NCBI RefSeq assembly: GCF_008123425.1
Contig: NZ_VSSS01000042.1
Location: 63,360-127,359 of the forward strand
Direction of reading: 5' to 3'
Length of the DNA: 64,000 nucleotides
From: Bradyrhizobium rifense
GTDB taxonomy: Bacteria; Pseudomonadota; Alphaproteobacteria; Rhizobiales; Xanthobacteraceae
In this document: piece by piece, positions 24,150 to 33,220 of the stretch
Layout of the letters: every line of letters begins with the position of its first letter
Position numbering within the stretch: the first letter of the stretch is position 1
Notes under the pieces: generated by a model
Told to the model about the DNA's origin: nothing
The model's database searches: none
What the model saw: the letters and a program-made list of their open reading frames with translations, nothing else
Program-made: the position numbers and the translations under genes

Positions 24150-24476
24150 AGATGTGCGGAGTTTGGCTGCACCCAGGAGGCGAGCCTCCGTCTCAGCCGT
24201 CGCAGGCTGCTCCGAAATGCGCGGTCGCAAGGGTAAGTGACATTCGTTCAAGTTGTACGTTTAATTTAACCCGCGCGATACACCCTATGGTTTAGTGAGG
24301 TCCCAGTGAGAATGGGCACCTCGTATGATCAGGGATGTTTTGAGCTCTGCGGCTGCAAGGCCGGGCGTCAGCAGCCTCCAACGATCCGAGGTCGCGGAAC
24401 GGACCCCGCGAGAGCATCATCTCGCCAACGTGGATCGCGAATCGCGGGCGCACACGTCCGGGGCCGCGCCTGGCCG

Positions 24477-25589
24477 ATGACCATGCCCCTACTTACAAGG
24501 GTGGACGCCTCGCCCGCCTCGCCATTTGACCCTCGGCTGGAATCCCTGCGCGGCCTCGCCTGCCTGACGGTATGCGTATTCCACGCGACGCACGTATTTG
24601 CGAGCAATCCCCAATCGGTTTTCTTTGACACGCTGCTGCTGGCCGCCAATCCGGCCGCGGCCGTGATGTTCTTCTTCGTGCTCAGCGGCTATGTGCTCGG
24701 GGCCTCGCTGGAGCGCGACCTTGCAATCGCGCCTTACCTGGCGCGGCGGCTGTTCCGGCTGATTCCAGCGTTTGCAGCAGCGGTCGTGTTCGCTTTCGCC
24801 TGCGAGCGCCTTTTGCGCCTAGATCCCGCCCCGGCCGGGCTCACAACCGGCTTCCAGCACCTGTTCTGGCCGCAACCGACCTGGCACGATCTGTGGGACA
24901 ATCTGCTGCTTGGCTCCAATCGGGTGAACGGTCCGACCTGGACGCTGTTTCCCGAATTGTTGGGATCCATGATGTTGCCGTTCGTGGTCGCTGCGCATGG
25001 CAGGATTGAACCACGATGGCGCTGGGCATTGTTCGCCGCGGTCACGATCCTGCTCACGAGCAGCCCTTACCGAACGCTGCTGTGGTTCTATTTCGGCTGT
25101 TTTCTCGTCAAGGAGTTTGCCGCGCTGCTCGCTGGTCGAAGGCAGCTTGCCACGGTCGCGTTCATCTCGGGCCTGGTCGGACTGGAGATAGCCGGCTCCT
25201 ACGATGAGTTCTATACGGTGGGCATTGTGCTGGTTTCGGCCACCGCAGCCGCGCTGATGATGGGTGCGGTGGTGTCGTCGCGCGACATGCTGCGGTGGAC
25301 AACGACCGCGCCGCTCCGCTTCCTTGGACGAATCTCGTTCAGCCTCTACCTCGTGCACTGGCCGATCTTTTATGTCTGTGCCCTGGTCGCGGTTAACTGT
25401 GGCTCGATCGTACCGACACAGATTTGGGGCAATCTGTTCGTGATGGTGACCTCACTTGTCGCGGCGATCGGCATCGCAGCACTGGCGTATCGGTTCATCG
25501 AAGCCCCTTCGATTCGCGCAGGCGCGCTCGCGGCACGCCTCCTTGCGGAGACGTGGAGAAGCCGGGCAGTTGTTAACAGCGCCGGCTGA
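24477..25589 (+). CDS. Membrane acyltransferase, family 3 (OafA-like)
   Basis: The ATG at 24477 gives 370 residues and places the family's opening PRLESLRGLACLTVCVFHATHVF near the N-terminus; an earlier frame extension has no homology. About ten membrane helices follow, with NGPTWTLFPELLGSM, and FLGRISFSLYLVHWPIFYV near the end. Acyltransferase 3 proteins transfer acetyl or similar groups to sugars of lipopolysaccharide or capsule from the inner membrane. The catalytic His in CVFHATH is present. It lies next to the envelope-polysaccharide region. The exact acceptor is unknown. Confidence 0.85.
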   Translation: MTMPLLTRVDASPASPFDPRLESLRGLACLTVCVFHATHVFASNPQSVFFDTLLLAANPAAAVMFFFVLSGYVLGASLERDLAIAPYLARRLFRLIPAFAAAVVFAFACERLLRLDPAPAGLTTGFQHLFWPQPTWHDLWDNLLLGSNRVNGPTWTLFPELLGSMMLPFVVAAHGRIEPRWRWALFAAVTILLTSSPYRTLLWFYFGCFLVKEFAALLAGRRQLATVAFISGLVGLEIAGSYDEFYTVGIVLVSATAAALMMGAVVSSRDMLRWTTTAPLRFLGRISFSLYLVHWPIFYVCALVAVNCGSIVPTQIWGNLFVMVTSLVAAIGIAALAYRFIEAPSIRAGALAARLLAETWRSRAVVNSAG

Positions 25590-25597
25590 TATCTGCT

Positions 25598-27124
25598 CTA
25601 ACCACGCACCAGCGGGACCAGCCAGTTGCGGCCGAACAATACCAGGATCGCGAGCGCATAGACGATGGCGCCGCCGACGGCCAGCAGCACCAGAGTCATT
25701 TCGTCCCGGAAGTGCATCGCGCCTAACCCTGAGGCGCTGAAGCGTGCGATCAGCCAGAAAGCGGCCGCCAGGATAATTCCGGTCAGCAGGAATTTGCCGA
25801 GCGACAGCAGCCAGGCACGATCAAGCACGAGAAAGCCTCGTCGCACGGCGAAGAACAGCACCAGCAGCAGATTGGTCCAGACGCCGACGGCTGTTGCGAG
25901 CGCCAGGCCGATCTGGGCGAACGATCCCATCAGGGCGAGTTTCAGCGCGACGTTGACCGCGATGCCCGACAGCGAGGCGCGAACCGGCGTCGCGGTGTCC
26001 TTGCGCGCATAGAAGGTCGCGACCGCGCTGCGGATCAGCACGAAGGGGATCAGCCCGATGGCATAGGCCGCGAGCGTGCTGCCTGCGGCAACCGCATCGG
26101 CCTTGGAGAACGCTCCGCGGGCGAACAACGCCCGCATGATCTCGTCGGGCACGGTGAGGAAGGCCGCGACGAACGGCACCGAGAACAGCAGCGTGAAATC
26201 GAAGGCGCGGCGTTGCGCCTTCATCGCGCCGTCATGGTCGTTGGCCGTGATCCGCCGCGACATCTCCGGCAGCAGCACCGTGCCGATCGCGATGCCGATG
26301 ACACCGATCGGCAGCTGGTTGAGTCGGTCGGCATAATAGAGCGCCGAGAGCGCGCCCGCGGGCAGGAAGGTCGCGATGATGGTGTCGGCGAACAGCGCGA
26401 CCTGCGTGCCCATCGAGCCCAGCGTCGCTGGTCCCAGTGCCCTGAAGAAGCCGCGGACGTCCTCGTCGAGCTTGAGCGGCGCGAAGCGCGGCAGGCCGCC
26501 ATGACGGGCGAGGTCGCCTGCCAGCAGAAAATATTGCAGGAAGCCCGAGATCAGCACACCCCAGGCGGCGGCATGGCCGGCTGTCGGAAACCAGGCGGCG
26601 AGCGCCAGCGTCATCATCATCGCGACGTTGAGGAAGATCGAGGCGGCGGCGGCGCTGGCAAAGCGCTGCATCACATTGAGCATACCGCCATAAAGCGTCA
26701 CCAGCGTGATCAGCAGCAGATAGGGAAAGGTGATCCGGGTCAGCTCGATCGCGAGCTTGCGCTGCTCGGCATCCTCGCTGAAACCGGGCGCAAGGATGCT
26801 CATGGCCTGCGGCATGAACAGCCAGGCGACGATCAGCAGCACCACCTGCGAGGCCAGCAGCAGCGTGAAGATGCGGTCCGCAAACAGCCGCGCCGCCCCC
26901 TCCCCGCGCTCGCCATGGACGTGGGCATAGGCCGGCACCCAGGCGGCGTTGAAGGCGCCCTCGGCAAAGATCGCGCGGAAATGATTGGGCAGCCTAAGCG
27001 CCACGAAAAAGGCGTCGGCCACGGGGCCGGCGCCGAGGATCGCCGCGAGCATGATGTCGCGGGCAAATCCCGTCAGCCGCGAGAGCAGCGTATAACCACC
27101 GACCGTGAAAATGCGTCCGAGCAT
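25598..27124 (-). CDS. murJ: Lipid II flippase MurJ
   Basis: A 508-residue polytopic protein of the MurJ/MviN family, which moves lipid II across the inner membrane for peptidoglycan synthesis. It opens MLGRIFTVGGYTLLSRLTGFARDIMLAAILGAGPVADAFFVALRLPNHFRAIFAEGAFNAAWVP-type sequence, seen here as LTGFARDI, ADAFFVALRLPN and EGAFNAAWVP, the invariant start of MurJ, and has about 14 membrane helices. Length is normal. It ends 8 bases from the convergent acyltransferase gene. It could be read with the sugar genes upstream (48-base gap), though it is essential and likely to have its own promoter. Confidence 0.93.
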   Translation of the reverse strand: MLGRIFTVGGYTLLSRLTGFARDIMLAAILGAGPVADAFFVALRLPNHFRAIFAEGAFNAAWVPAYAHVHGERGEGAARLFADRIFTLLLASQVVLLIVAWLFMPQAMSILAPGFSEDAEQRKLAIELTRITFPYLLLITLVTLYGGMLNVMQRFASAAAASIFLNVAMMMTLALAAWFPTAGHAAAWGVLISGFLQYFLLAGDLARHGGLPRFAPLKLDEDVRGFFRALGPATLGSMGTQVALFADTIIATFLPAGALSALYYADRLNQLPIGVIGIAIGTVLLPEMSRRITANDHDGAMKAQRRAFDFTLLFSVPFVAAFLTVPDEIMRALFARGAFSKADAVAAGSTLAAYAIGLIPFVLIRSAVATFYARKDTATPVRASLSGIAVNVALKLALMGSFAQIGLALATAVGVWTNLLLVLFFAVRRGFLVLDRAWLLSLGKFLLTGIILAAAFWLIARFSASGLGAMHFRDEMTLVLLAVGGAIVYALAILVLFGRNWLVPLVRG

Positions 27125-27171
27125 GCGTCCCTTCTAGAGGAAGAGACTGCTCGCTGCAAAATCAGGGCAGG

Positions 27172-28359
27172 TCAGGCCGACAGCGCGCCGCGCACGGCCG
27201 CGATGATTCGCTCCTGATCGGCTTCGGTCAGGTAGGCGTGCATCGGCAGGCTGATGACGTCCTGCGAAAGGCTCTCGCAAGCAGGCAGGCCGCCGTCGGC
27301 GACCGGATACTGCTTGTAGGCGGTCTGCTGATGCATCGACTTGCCATAATAGATCGCGGTCGGCACGCCCTGCGCCTTCAGCGCGGCGGCAAAGCCATCG
27401 CGGTCGGTCCCCTCAGGGAGGCGGATGGTGTACTGCGCCCAGACCGAGGTATTGCCCGGCGCCAGACGCGGCACGGTCACGACGTTGGACAGGCCCCGCG
27501 CGTAGCGCTCGGCGACCTTGTTGCGGGCGGCGATCTCGTCGTCAAAGATCTTCAGCTTCTCGATCAGGATCGCGGCCTGCATGGTGTCGATCCGGCCGGT
27601 CAGGCCGAGGCGGACGTTGTCGTATTTGTCGACGCCCTGCCCGTGCACCCGGATGCTGCGCAGCGTGGCCGCGAGCTCGTCGTCATCGGTGAGGATCGCG
27701 CCGCCGTCGCCGAAACAACCGAGCGGCTTTGCCGGGAAGAAGCTGGTCGTGGTGGCCAGCCCGAAGGTGCCGAGCTTGCGACCCTTGTAGCTGGCGCCAA
27801 AACCTTGCGCGGCATCATCGATCACGAACAGGCCTTCGGCCTTTGCGATCTCGGCGATGGCATCGTGGTCGGCAGGCTGCCCGAACAGATCGACCGGAAT
27901 GACCGCGACAGGCTTCAGGCCAGCCTTGCGCGCGGCCGCGATGGCGCGCCTGAGCGACTCCGGGCTCATGTTGAAGGTCGCTTCGTCCACATCGACGTAG
28001 ACCGGCGTCGCGCCCATCCGCGCCGCGGGCGACGCGGTCGCGATGAAGGTGAACGACGGACACAGCACGGCATCGCCGGGACCGACATTCTTCGCCATCA
28101 GCACCATCAGAAGCGCATCGGTGCCGCTGGCGCAGCCGATGACGTGCTTGGCGCCGCAATAGGCCGCGAGCTGCTTCTCGAGCTCCGCGACTTCGGGTCC
28201 GTTGACGAACTGGCAATGGTCCATCACGCGCTTGACCGCGGCATCGAGCGAGGCGCCGAGCCGGACGCGCTGCGAGGCGACGTCGATGAAGGGAATGGGT
28301 TCGGAACGCAGATGCTGGTTCATGGTCCGGTTCTTGGCGCCTTCTTGCGTGGTCGACAT
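27172..28359 (-). CDS. DegT/DnrJ/EryC1/StrS-family sugar aminotransferase (WbpE-like)
   Basis: The 395-residue PLP enzyme adds an amino group to a keto-sugar nucleotide. It has ASGTDALLMVLM, SFTFIATASP, IDDAAQGFGAS and the PLP-lysine block SFFPAKPLGCFGDGGA. It resembles WbpE, which makes UDP-3-amino-3-deoxy sugars after a WbpB-type oxidoreductase, and exactly such an oxidoreductase gene precedes it (10-base gap). A WbpD acetyltransferase is not in the window. The product is probably a diaminouronic or aminosugar building block of surface polysaccharide. The ATG at 28359 is taken; ATG at 28323 is also possible. Confidence 0.88.
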   Translation of the reverse strand: MSTTQEGAKNRTMNQHLRSEPIPFIDVASQRVRLGASLDAAVKRVMDHCQFVNGPEVAELEKQLAAYCGAKHVIGCASGTDALLMVLMAKNVGPGDAVLCPSFTFIATASPAARMGATPVYVDVDEATFNMSPESLRRAIAAARKAGLKPVAVIPVDLFGQPADHDAIAEIAKAEGLFVIDDAAQGFGASYKGRKLGTFGLATTTSFFPAKPLGCFGDGGAILTDDDELAATLRSIRVHGQGVDKYDNVRLGLTGRIDTMQAAILIEKLKIFDDEIAARNKVAERYARGLSNVVTVPRLAPGNTSVWAQYTIRLPEGTDRDGFAAALKAQGVPTAIYYGKSMHQQTAYKQYPVADGGLPACESLSQDVISLPMHAYLTEADQERIIAAVRGALSA

Positions 28360-28369
28360 GGAAAGGGTT

Positions 28370-29374
28370 TTAGCCGGCGACGCGGCGCGGGCCCTTGCGG
28401 GCGGGCGAGCTGGCTGCGGGCCGCGACGGCGTCTCGAGGCACTGCGTCGCGATCTCGAGGCTGGCGACGCCCTCGTCGCCGGTGACCGCTGGCGTCTCGC
28501 CGTTGCGCACGGCCTTGAGGAAGGCGATCAGCTCGGCGCGGAGCGGTTCGTCATGGCCGACCGGCAGATGCCGCATCGAGTAGCTGCCATCAGGCTTGAA
28601 GCCGAAGCATTCGGTGACCTGGCGCGTCAGCAGGTCGCCCATCACGTATTTGCCGCGGGTCGCGACCGTGACGCTGCGCGCCTTGAACGGCGTCAGCCAG
28701 TTGGTGTTGATGTGCGCAAGCACGCCGTTGGCGGTGCGGAACTGGAGCAGCGCAATGTCCTCGCGCTCGGCGACCGCGCTCGACAGCTGCGGCTGCACTT
28801 CGACGATGTCGGATTCGGTGAACCAGCGGATCAGATCGATGTCGTGCACGGCGAGATCGATGACGACGCCGACATTGGACATGCGCGGCGGGAACGGGCC
28901 GACGCGCGTGATCGCGATCGAGAGGATGTCCTCGCCCGCGATGGCCTGCTTGACGGCGGCGACCGCCGGATTGAAGCGCTCGACATGGCCGACCATCAGC
29001 GTGACGCCGGCTTTTTGCGCGGCGGCGACGATCTCGCGGCCTTCCGCGACCGTGGATGCGATCGGCTTCTCGACCATCACATGGATGTTCTTGGCGATGC
29101 AGGCGAGCGAGACCTCGTGATGCAGATGGGTCGGCGCCGCGATGGTGACGGCATCGACGCCCTCAGTGAGGAGCTCGTCGAGCGTCTCGAAGCTCGCGCA
29201 ATTGGCGAGTTCCATCGCGCGCGTACGATGCGCCGGCGAGGGATCGACCACGCCGACCAGGCTGATGCCGGGCAGACCGCTCAGCACGCGCGCATGGTTG
29301 CTGCCCATCACGCCCGCGCCGATGACGCCGACGCGCAGGCCGGCCTGTGCCGGTTGTGACCCTTTGGAACTCAT
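28370..29374 (-). CDS. Gfo/Idh/MocA-family sugar oxidoreductase (WbpB-like)
   Basis: From the ATG at 29374 the protein is 334 residues. The N-terminal NAD(P) domain starts RVGVIGAGVMGSNHARVL and includes VMVEKPIAS, the EKP signature of the family; the C-terminal half follows with DLAVHDIDLIRWF. The enzyme oxidises a sugar (often at C3 of a UDP-HexNAc uronate) to the keto form that the adjacent aminotransferase uses. It is the first gene of that pair. Codons upstream of 29374 have no match. A hairpin between it and manC suggests a separate transcript. Confidence 0.85.
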   Translation of the reverse strand: MSSKGSQPAQAGLRVGVIGAGVMGSNHARVLSGLPGISLVGVVDPSPAHRTRAMELANCASFETLDELLTEGVDAVTIAAPTHLHHEVSLACIAKNIHVMVEKPIASTVAEGREIVAAAQKAGVTLMVGHVERFNPAVAAVKQAIAGEDILSIAITRVGPFPPRMSNVGVVIDLAVHDIDLIRWFTESDIVEVQPQLSSAVAEREDIALLQFRTANGVLAHINTNWLTPFKARSVTVATRGKYVMGDLLTRQVTECFGFKPDGSYSMRHLPVGHDEPLRAELIAFLKAVRNGETPAVTGDEGVASLEIATQCLETPSRPAASSPARKGPRRVAG

Positions 29375-29491
29375 CTGATCGAACCCCGATTCAACGCAAA
29401 TCCCCGGGCCGCTTCTAGCACGGGTGCCACATTTGTGGCGAATGCCGGCCAAACTGCCCGGACACGATTTGATTCAAAAAGTTACACGTTC

Positions 29492-29533
29492 TCCGGGCCT
29501 TAAGCCGCCTAAAGCGGACTTTTCAGGCCCGGA
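29492..29533 (-). terminator. Hairpin terminator after manC
   Basis: TCCGGGCCT (29492-29500) pairs with AGGCCCGGA (29525-29533), with an inner CCGC/GCGG pair, 24 bases past the manC stop on the minus strand. A short T-run (TTTTTG) comes 14 bases beyond, so it is a plausible but not classical terminator. Confidence 0.5.
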
Positions 29534-29556
29534 TCCCGTGATTCGGAGTTTGCTGG

Positions 29557-30975
29557 TTACGACCTTTGATAGTCGTCTTCAATCCGGATGATGTCGTCTT
29601 CCCCGAGATAGGAGCCGGTCTGGACCTCGATCAGTTCCAGCATGATCTTGCCGGGATTCTCCATCCGGTGGACCGCGCCCATCGGGATGTAGATCGACTC
29701 GTTCTCGTGCACCGTCTTCACGGTCTCGTTCACGGTGACGCGGGCGGCACCACGGACCACGATCCAGTGCTCGGCACGGTGGTGATGCTTCTGCAGCGAC
29801 AGCCGCCCGCCCGGCTTGACCACGATTCGCTTGACCTGATGGCGCTCGCCATTGTCGACCGACTGGTAGCTGCCCCAGGGGCGATGCACCTTGAGATGCT
29901 CCTCGGTCACCTTCGGCGCGACTGTCTTGAGTTTTGTGACCAGCCGCTTGAGTCCGTTGGCATCCTTCTGGCGCGAGACGAGGACTGCATCCGCAGTCGC
30001 AACAACGATAAGGTCGTCGACGCCTTCGAGCGCGACCAGCGCGGAATCGCTGGTGACGTTGCAATTGCGGGAGTCCTCAAACACCGCGGTGCCGTGCGCG
30101 GCATTGCCTTGCGCGTCCTTGTCCGACAATTCCCACACCGCGTGCCAGGAGCCGACGTCGGACCACCCGCAAGACACCGGCACCACGGCTGCGCGCGAAG
30201 TCTTCTCCATCACCGCATAGTCGATCGAGATCGCCTTCGCGGCGCCGAACGCCTGCGGCTCCAGCGTCACGAAGCCGAGATCGCGGCCGGCGTTCGTGAC
30301 CGCACTGGACACCGCCTCCACGCTTGCCGCATCAACCTTGCGATATTCGTCGAGCAGCAGGGCCGCGGGGAACATGAAGTTGCCGCTGTTCCAGAGATAG
30401 CCCGAATTGACGTAGTCGGCGGCCTTCACGGCATCCGGCTTCTCGACGAAGCGCGCGACCGCGTGCACCTCGCCGGAGATCACCTCACCCGGGCTGATAT
30501 AGCCGTATTCGGTCGCCGGCCGCTCCGGCTTGACGCCGAAGGTGACGATGCGCCCGGTGCACGCGGCAACCAGGCCCTCGCGGCACGCCGCGACGAAGGC
30601 GGCATTGTCCTGCACCACATGGTCGGCAGCGAGCGCGAGCACGATCGCTTCACTGGTGCGGTTCTGCGCGAACGCAGCACCTGCGGCGATCGCGGGACCG
30701 GAGTCGCGCCGCATCGGCTCGAGGATCACGTCGGCCTCGATGCCGATCTCGGCGAGCTGCTCCAGCACGATGAAGCGATAGGACGCGTTGGTGATGACGA
30801 TGGGGCGATCGAACAGCGAGGCATCCGAGACGCGCGAGAGCGTGTCCTGGAAGGTCGAGCGCGCGCCGAACAGCGGCAGGAACTGCTTTGGGCGCACCTC
30901 GCGCGAAGCCGGCCACAGCCGCGTGCCGGCGCCGCCGCACATGATCAGGGGGATAATGCGTTTGTCCATCGTCAT
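29557..30975 (-). CDS. manC: Mannose-1-phosphate guanylyltransferase / mannose-6-phosphate isomerase
   Basis: A bifunctional enzyme of 472 residues that makes GDP-mannose. The N-terminal guanylyltransferase starts MCGGAGTRLWPASREVRPKQ (the PMI-GMP signature is intact), has ITNASYRF and VEKPD; the C-terminal cupin isomerase has RPWGSYQSVD, VKPGGRLSLQKHHHRAEHW and EN-S-IPMGAVHRMENPG-type metal-binding residues. The ATG at 30975 follows AAGG and sits one base beyond the upstream epimerase stop, so the two are coupled. GDP-mannose feeds lipopolysaccharide core or exopolysaccharide synthesis. Confidence 0.94.
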   Translation of the reverse strand: MTMDKRIIPLIMCGGAGTRLWPASREVRPKQFLPLFGARSTFQDTLSRVSDASLFDRPIVITNASYRFIVLEQLAEIGIEADVILEPMRRDSGPAIAAGAAFAQNRTSEAIVLALAADHVVQDNAAFVAACREGLVAACTGRIVTFGVKPERPATEYGYISPGEVISGEVHAVARFVEKPDAVKAADYVNSGYLWNSGNFMFPAALLLDEYRKVDAASVEAVSSAVTNAGRDLGFVTLEPQAFGAAKAISIDYAVMEKTSRAAVVPVSCGWSDVGSWHAVWELSDKDAQGNAAHGTAVFEDSRNCNVTSDSALVALEGVDDLIVVATADAVLVSRQKDANGLKRLVTKLKTVAPKVTEEHLKVHRPWGSYQSVDNGERHQVKRIVVKPGGRLSLQKHHHRAEHWIVVRGAARVTVNETVKTVHENESIYIPMGAVHRMENPGKIMLELIEVQTGSYLGEDDIIRIEDDYQRS

Positions 30976-30976
30976 T

Positions 30977-31966
30977 TCAAACCTTGTAGTGGTCGCGATA
31001 CCAGGTGACAAAATTGTGGACCCCGTGCTCGATCGGCGTTGACGGTGCAAAGCCGGTGTCGCGCATCAAATCCTCGACATCCGCGAACGTTTCCACCACG
31101 TCTCCCGGCTGCATCGGCAGCAATTCTTTGACCGCCGTCCGACCCAGCTCCCGCTCGAGAAGTCCGACGACATGCATCAGCTCTTCGGGGCGGTGATTTC
31201 CGACATTGTAGACCCGAGACGGCGCATTTGCGGCAGCCGGATTGTCCGCAGGCACAAGATCAATCAGCTTGGATACTACACGGGTCACGTCGTCAATATA
31301 GGTGAAGTCGCGGCGCATTTTGCCATGGTTAAAGAGCCGGATCGGCTGGTCCGCCATGATGGCGTTTACAAACAGAAACATGGCCATATCAGGCCGTCCC
31401 CACGGGCCGTAGATGGTAAAAAAGCGCAAGCCCGTGACCGGCAGCCGGTAGAGATGACTGTAGGACTGCGCCATCACCTCGTTGGCCTTCTTGGTCGCAG
31501 CGTAGAAGCTCACGGGATGATCGGTCCGGTCCTGCACGGAAAACGGCAGTTTAGTGTTGGCGCCATAAACGGACGATGACGAGGCGTAGACGAGATGACG
31601 ACAACCGCAATTCCGGCAGCCCTCGATCAGGTTGAGAAAGCCCTGCAGATTGGAATCGACGTAACTCTGCGGATGCTCGATCGAGTGGCGCACGCCGGCC
31701 TGGGCGGCGAGATGCACGACCTCCGGAAAGCGATGCCGCGCAAACAGCGCCATCATCGTCTCGCGATCGGCGAGATCGGCCTGGACAAAGGAGAAACGGC
31801 GCTCGTTGCCGAGTTGCGCAAGACGCGCCTGTTTCAACGCCGGATCGTAATAGCTGTTGAGATTGTCGAGCCCGACCACGGACCGCCCCTCGGCCAGCAG
31901 CTGCCGGGCGACGTGAAAGCCGATGAAACCGGCGGCACCCGTGACCAAAATCGCCCGATCCGTCAT
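30977..31966 (-). CDS. UDP-glucuronate 4-epimerase-type SDR
   Basis: An extended short-chain dehydrogenase of 329 residues from the ATG at 31966: ILVTGAAGFIGFHVARQLL (NAD binding), YASSSSVYGANTKLPF, the catalytic YAATKK motif in VSFYAATKKANEVMA, and LRFFTIYGPWGRPDMA. The last two are typical of the UDP-glucuronate 4-epimerase (LpsL/CapI) branch, which makes UDP-galacturonic acid. Galacturonate is common in rhizobial lipopolysaccharide core. It is the upstream gene of the manC pair. A related GalE-type or dTDP-glucose dehydratase role is less likely. Confidence 0.87.
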   Translation of the reverse strand: MTDRAILVTGAAGFIGFHVARQLLAEGRSVVGLDNLNSYYDPALKQARLAQLGNERRFSFVQADLADRETMMALFARHRFPEVVHLAAQAGVRHSIEHPQSYVDSNLQGFLNLIEGCRNCGCRHLVYASSSSVYGANTKLPFSVQDRTDHPVSFYAATKKANEVMAQSYSHLYRLPVTGLRFFTIYGPWGRPDMAMFLFVNAIMADQPIRLFNHGKMRRDFTYIDDVTRVVSKLIDLVPADNPAAANAPSRVYNVGNHRPEELMHVVGLLERELGRTAVKELLPMQPGDVVETFADVEDLMRDTGFAPSTPIEHGVHNFVTWYRDHYKV

Positions 31967-32157
31967 CCTGTTCCCAAGCGATCCCCAAAGCCAGCCCGCG
32001 ACGCCTCTTAGCCGGTATCGAGGGGGCGCAATAGCCCGCACGGTTCATAACCGCTTCCTATAACGGCTATTGCAAGATCGGCGCCAAAACCATACCAAAG
32101 CGGCCGAATTCGGCGCGTCGCGTCGGGTTGCCCCGAAACCCTGTTGAAGCGGGTGAA

Positions 32158-33117
32158 ATGCGCCGAATCCTTCTGTCGACAGCCAAGATCGTGATTTCGG
32201 CGGCGCTGCTCTATCTGGCGCTGCGCAAGGTCAACCTGTCCGAACTGTTCTCGCGCTTCACCGTGTCCAGCCTATTCTGGATTGGCATGGCAATCGCGGT
32301 CACGTTCCTTCAGATCTTCGTCGGCGTATTGCGCTGGCGCGAGGTCAGTGCCGCATGCGGCGCGCCGCTCGGGATCGGCCGGGCCATGCGCTACAACGTG
32401 ATCGGCTCCTTCTTCAACCAGACCTTGCCGTCCGCGATCGGCGGCGATGCGGTCCGGCTCTGGCTGGTGGCGCGCGCCGGTGCCGGATGGCGTGCGGCGA
32501 CCTATTCGATCTTCGTCGATCGCGCGATCGGCCTCGTTGCGCTCGCGATCCTCATCGTCGCGAGCCTGCCCTGGAGCTACACGCTCATCACCGATCCGCA
32601 CGGCCGTTCGGCGCTGCTGCTCGTCGACTTCGCAGCACTGGCCGGCGGCATCGGCTTCCTGATCTTCGGCGCGCTGAAATGGTCGTGGCTGAAGACCTGG
32701 TGGGCCACCCACCATATCCACGCTTGCGCCGTGATCGCCAACCGCGTGATCTTCAACCGCACGCGCGGACCTGTCATCGCGATCCTATCGCTGCTGGTTC
32801 ACGTGCTTGCCGTCGTCATCGCCTGGTGTGTGGTGCAGTCGATCGCAGCACCGGTCAGCTTCGCGCAGGTCTTCCTGCTGGTGCCGCCGGTGATGCTGAT
32901 CACACTGATGCCGATCTCGATCGCCGGCTGGGGCGTGCGCGAGGCAAGCATGGGGCTCGCCTTCGGCTTCGCCGGGCTGGCGGCCAATGAAGGCGTCAAC
33001 GTCTCGCTGCTGTTCGGCGCAGTCTCCTTCATGGTTGGCGCATTCGGCGGCCTGGTCTGGATCCTCAGCGCGGAAAAAGCCGCGCAGGGCTCGGCGTCGA
33101 TTGGGGAGCGTGAATAA
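32158..33117 (+). CDS. LPG-synthase-like transmembrane protein
   Basis: A 319-residue protein from the ATG at 32158 (preceded by GGGTGA). It has about eight membrane helices and the family blocks WREVSAACGAPL, NVIGSFFNQTLPSAIGGDAVRLW and MPISIAGWGVREASMG of the lysylphosphatidylglycerol synthase transmembrane (AglD/MprF flippase) family. Members often lie in polysaccharide clusters and are thought to move or modify lipid-linked substrates. There is no catalytic lysyl-transfer domain, so aminoacylation is not expected. It is read toward the glycosyltransferase 103 bases downstream. Confidence 0.82.
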   Translation: MRRILLSTAKIVISAALLYLALRKVNLSELFSRFTVSSLFWIGMAIAVTFLQIFVGVLRWREVSAACGAPLGIGRAMRYNVIGSFFNQTLPSAIGGDAVRLWLVARAGAGWRAATYSIFVDRAIGLVALAILIVASLPWSYTLITDPHGRSALLLVDFAALAGGIGFLIFGALKWSWLKTWWATHHIHACAVIANRVIFNRTRGPVIAILSLLVHVLAVVIAWCVVQSIAAPVSFAQVFLLVPPVMLITLMPISIAGWGVREASMGLAFGFAGLAANEGVNVSLLFGAVSFMVGAFGGLVWILSAEKAAQGSASIGERE

Positions 33118-33220
33118 GGGTTCACAAGGTCGGCACGGACGCACCGCGACCGCAGCAGTTATCTATCAACCTTCGGGGTTGTTTCCTATAATCTCCGGCG
33201 CGTAGCATCACGGATCCGGA

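Larger units (their letters stand above)
23936..24476. other. 541-base gap with a candidate small RNA and no plus-strand gene
   Basis: This is the only stretch over 300 bases without an ordinary gene. It holds a minus-strand promoter, a possible ~135-base transcript and a terminator (each listed separately). The part from 24150 to 24476 shows nothing I recognise beyond the likely promoter region of the acyltransferase gene. Confidence 0.6.
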
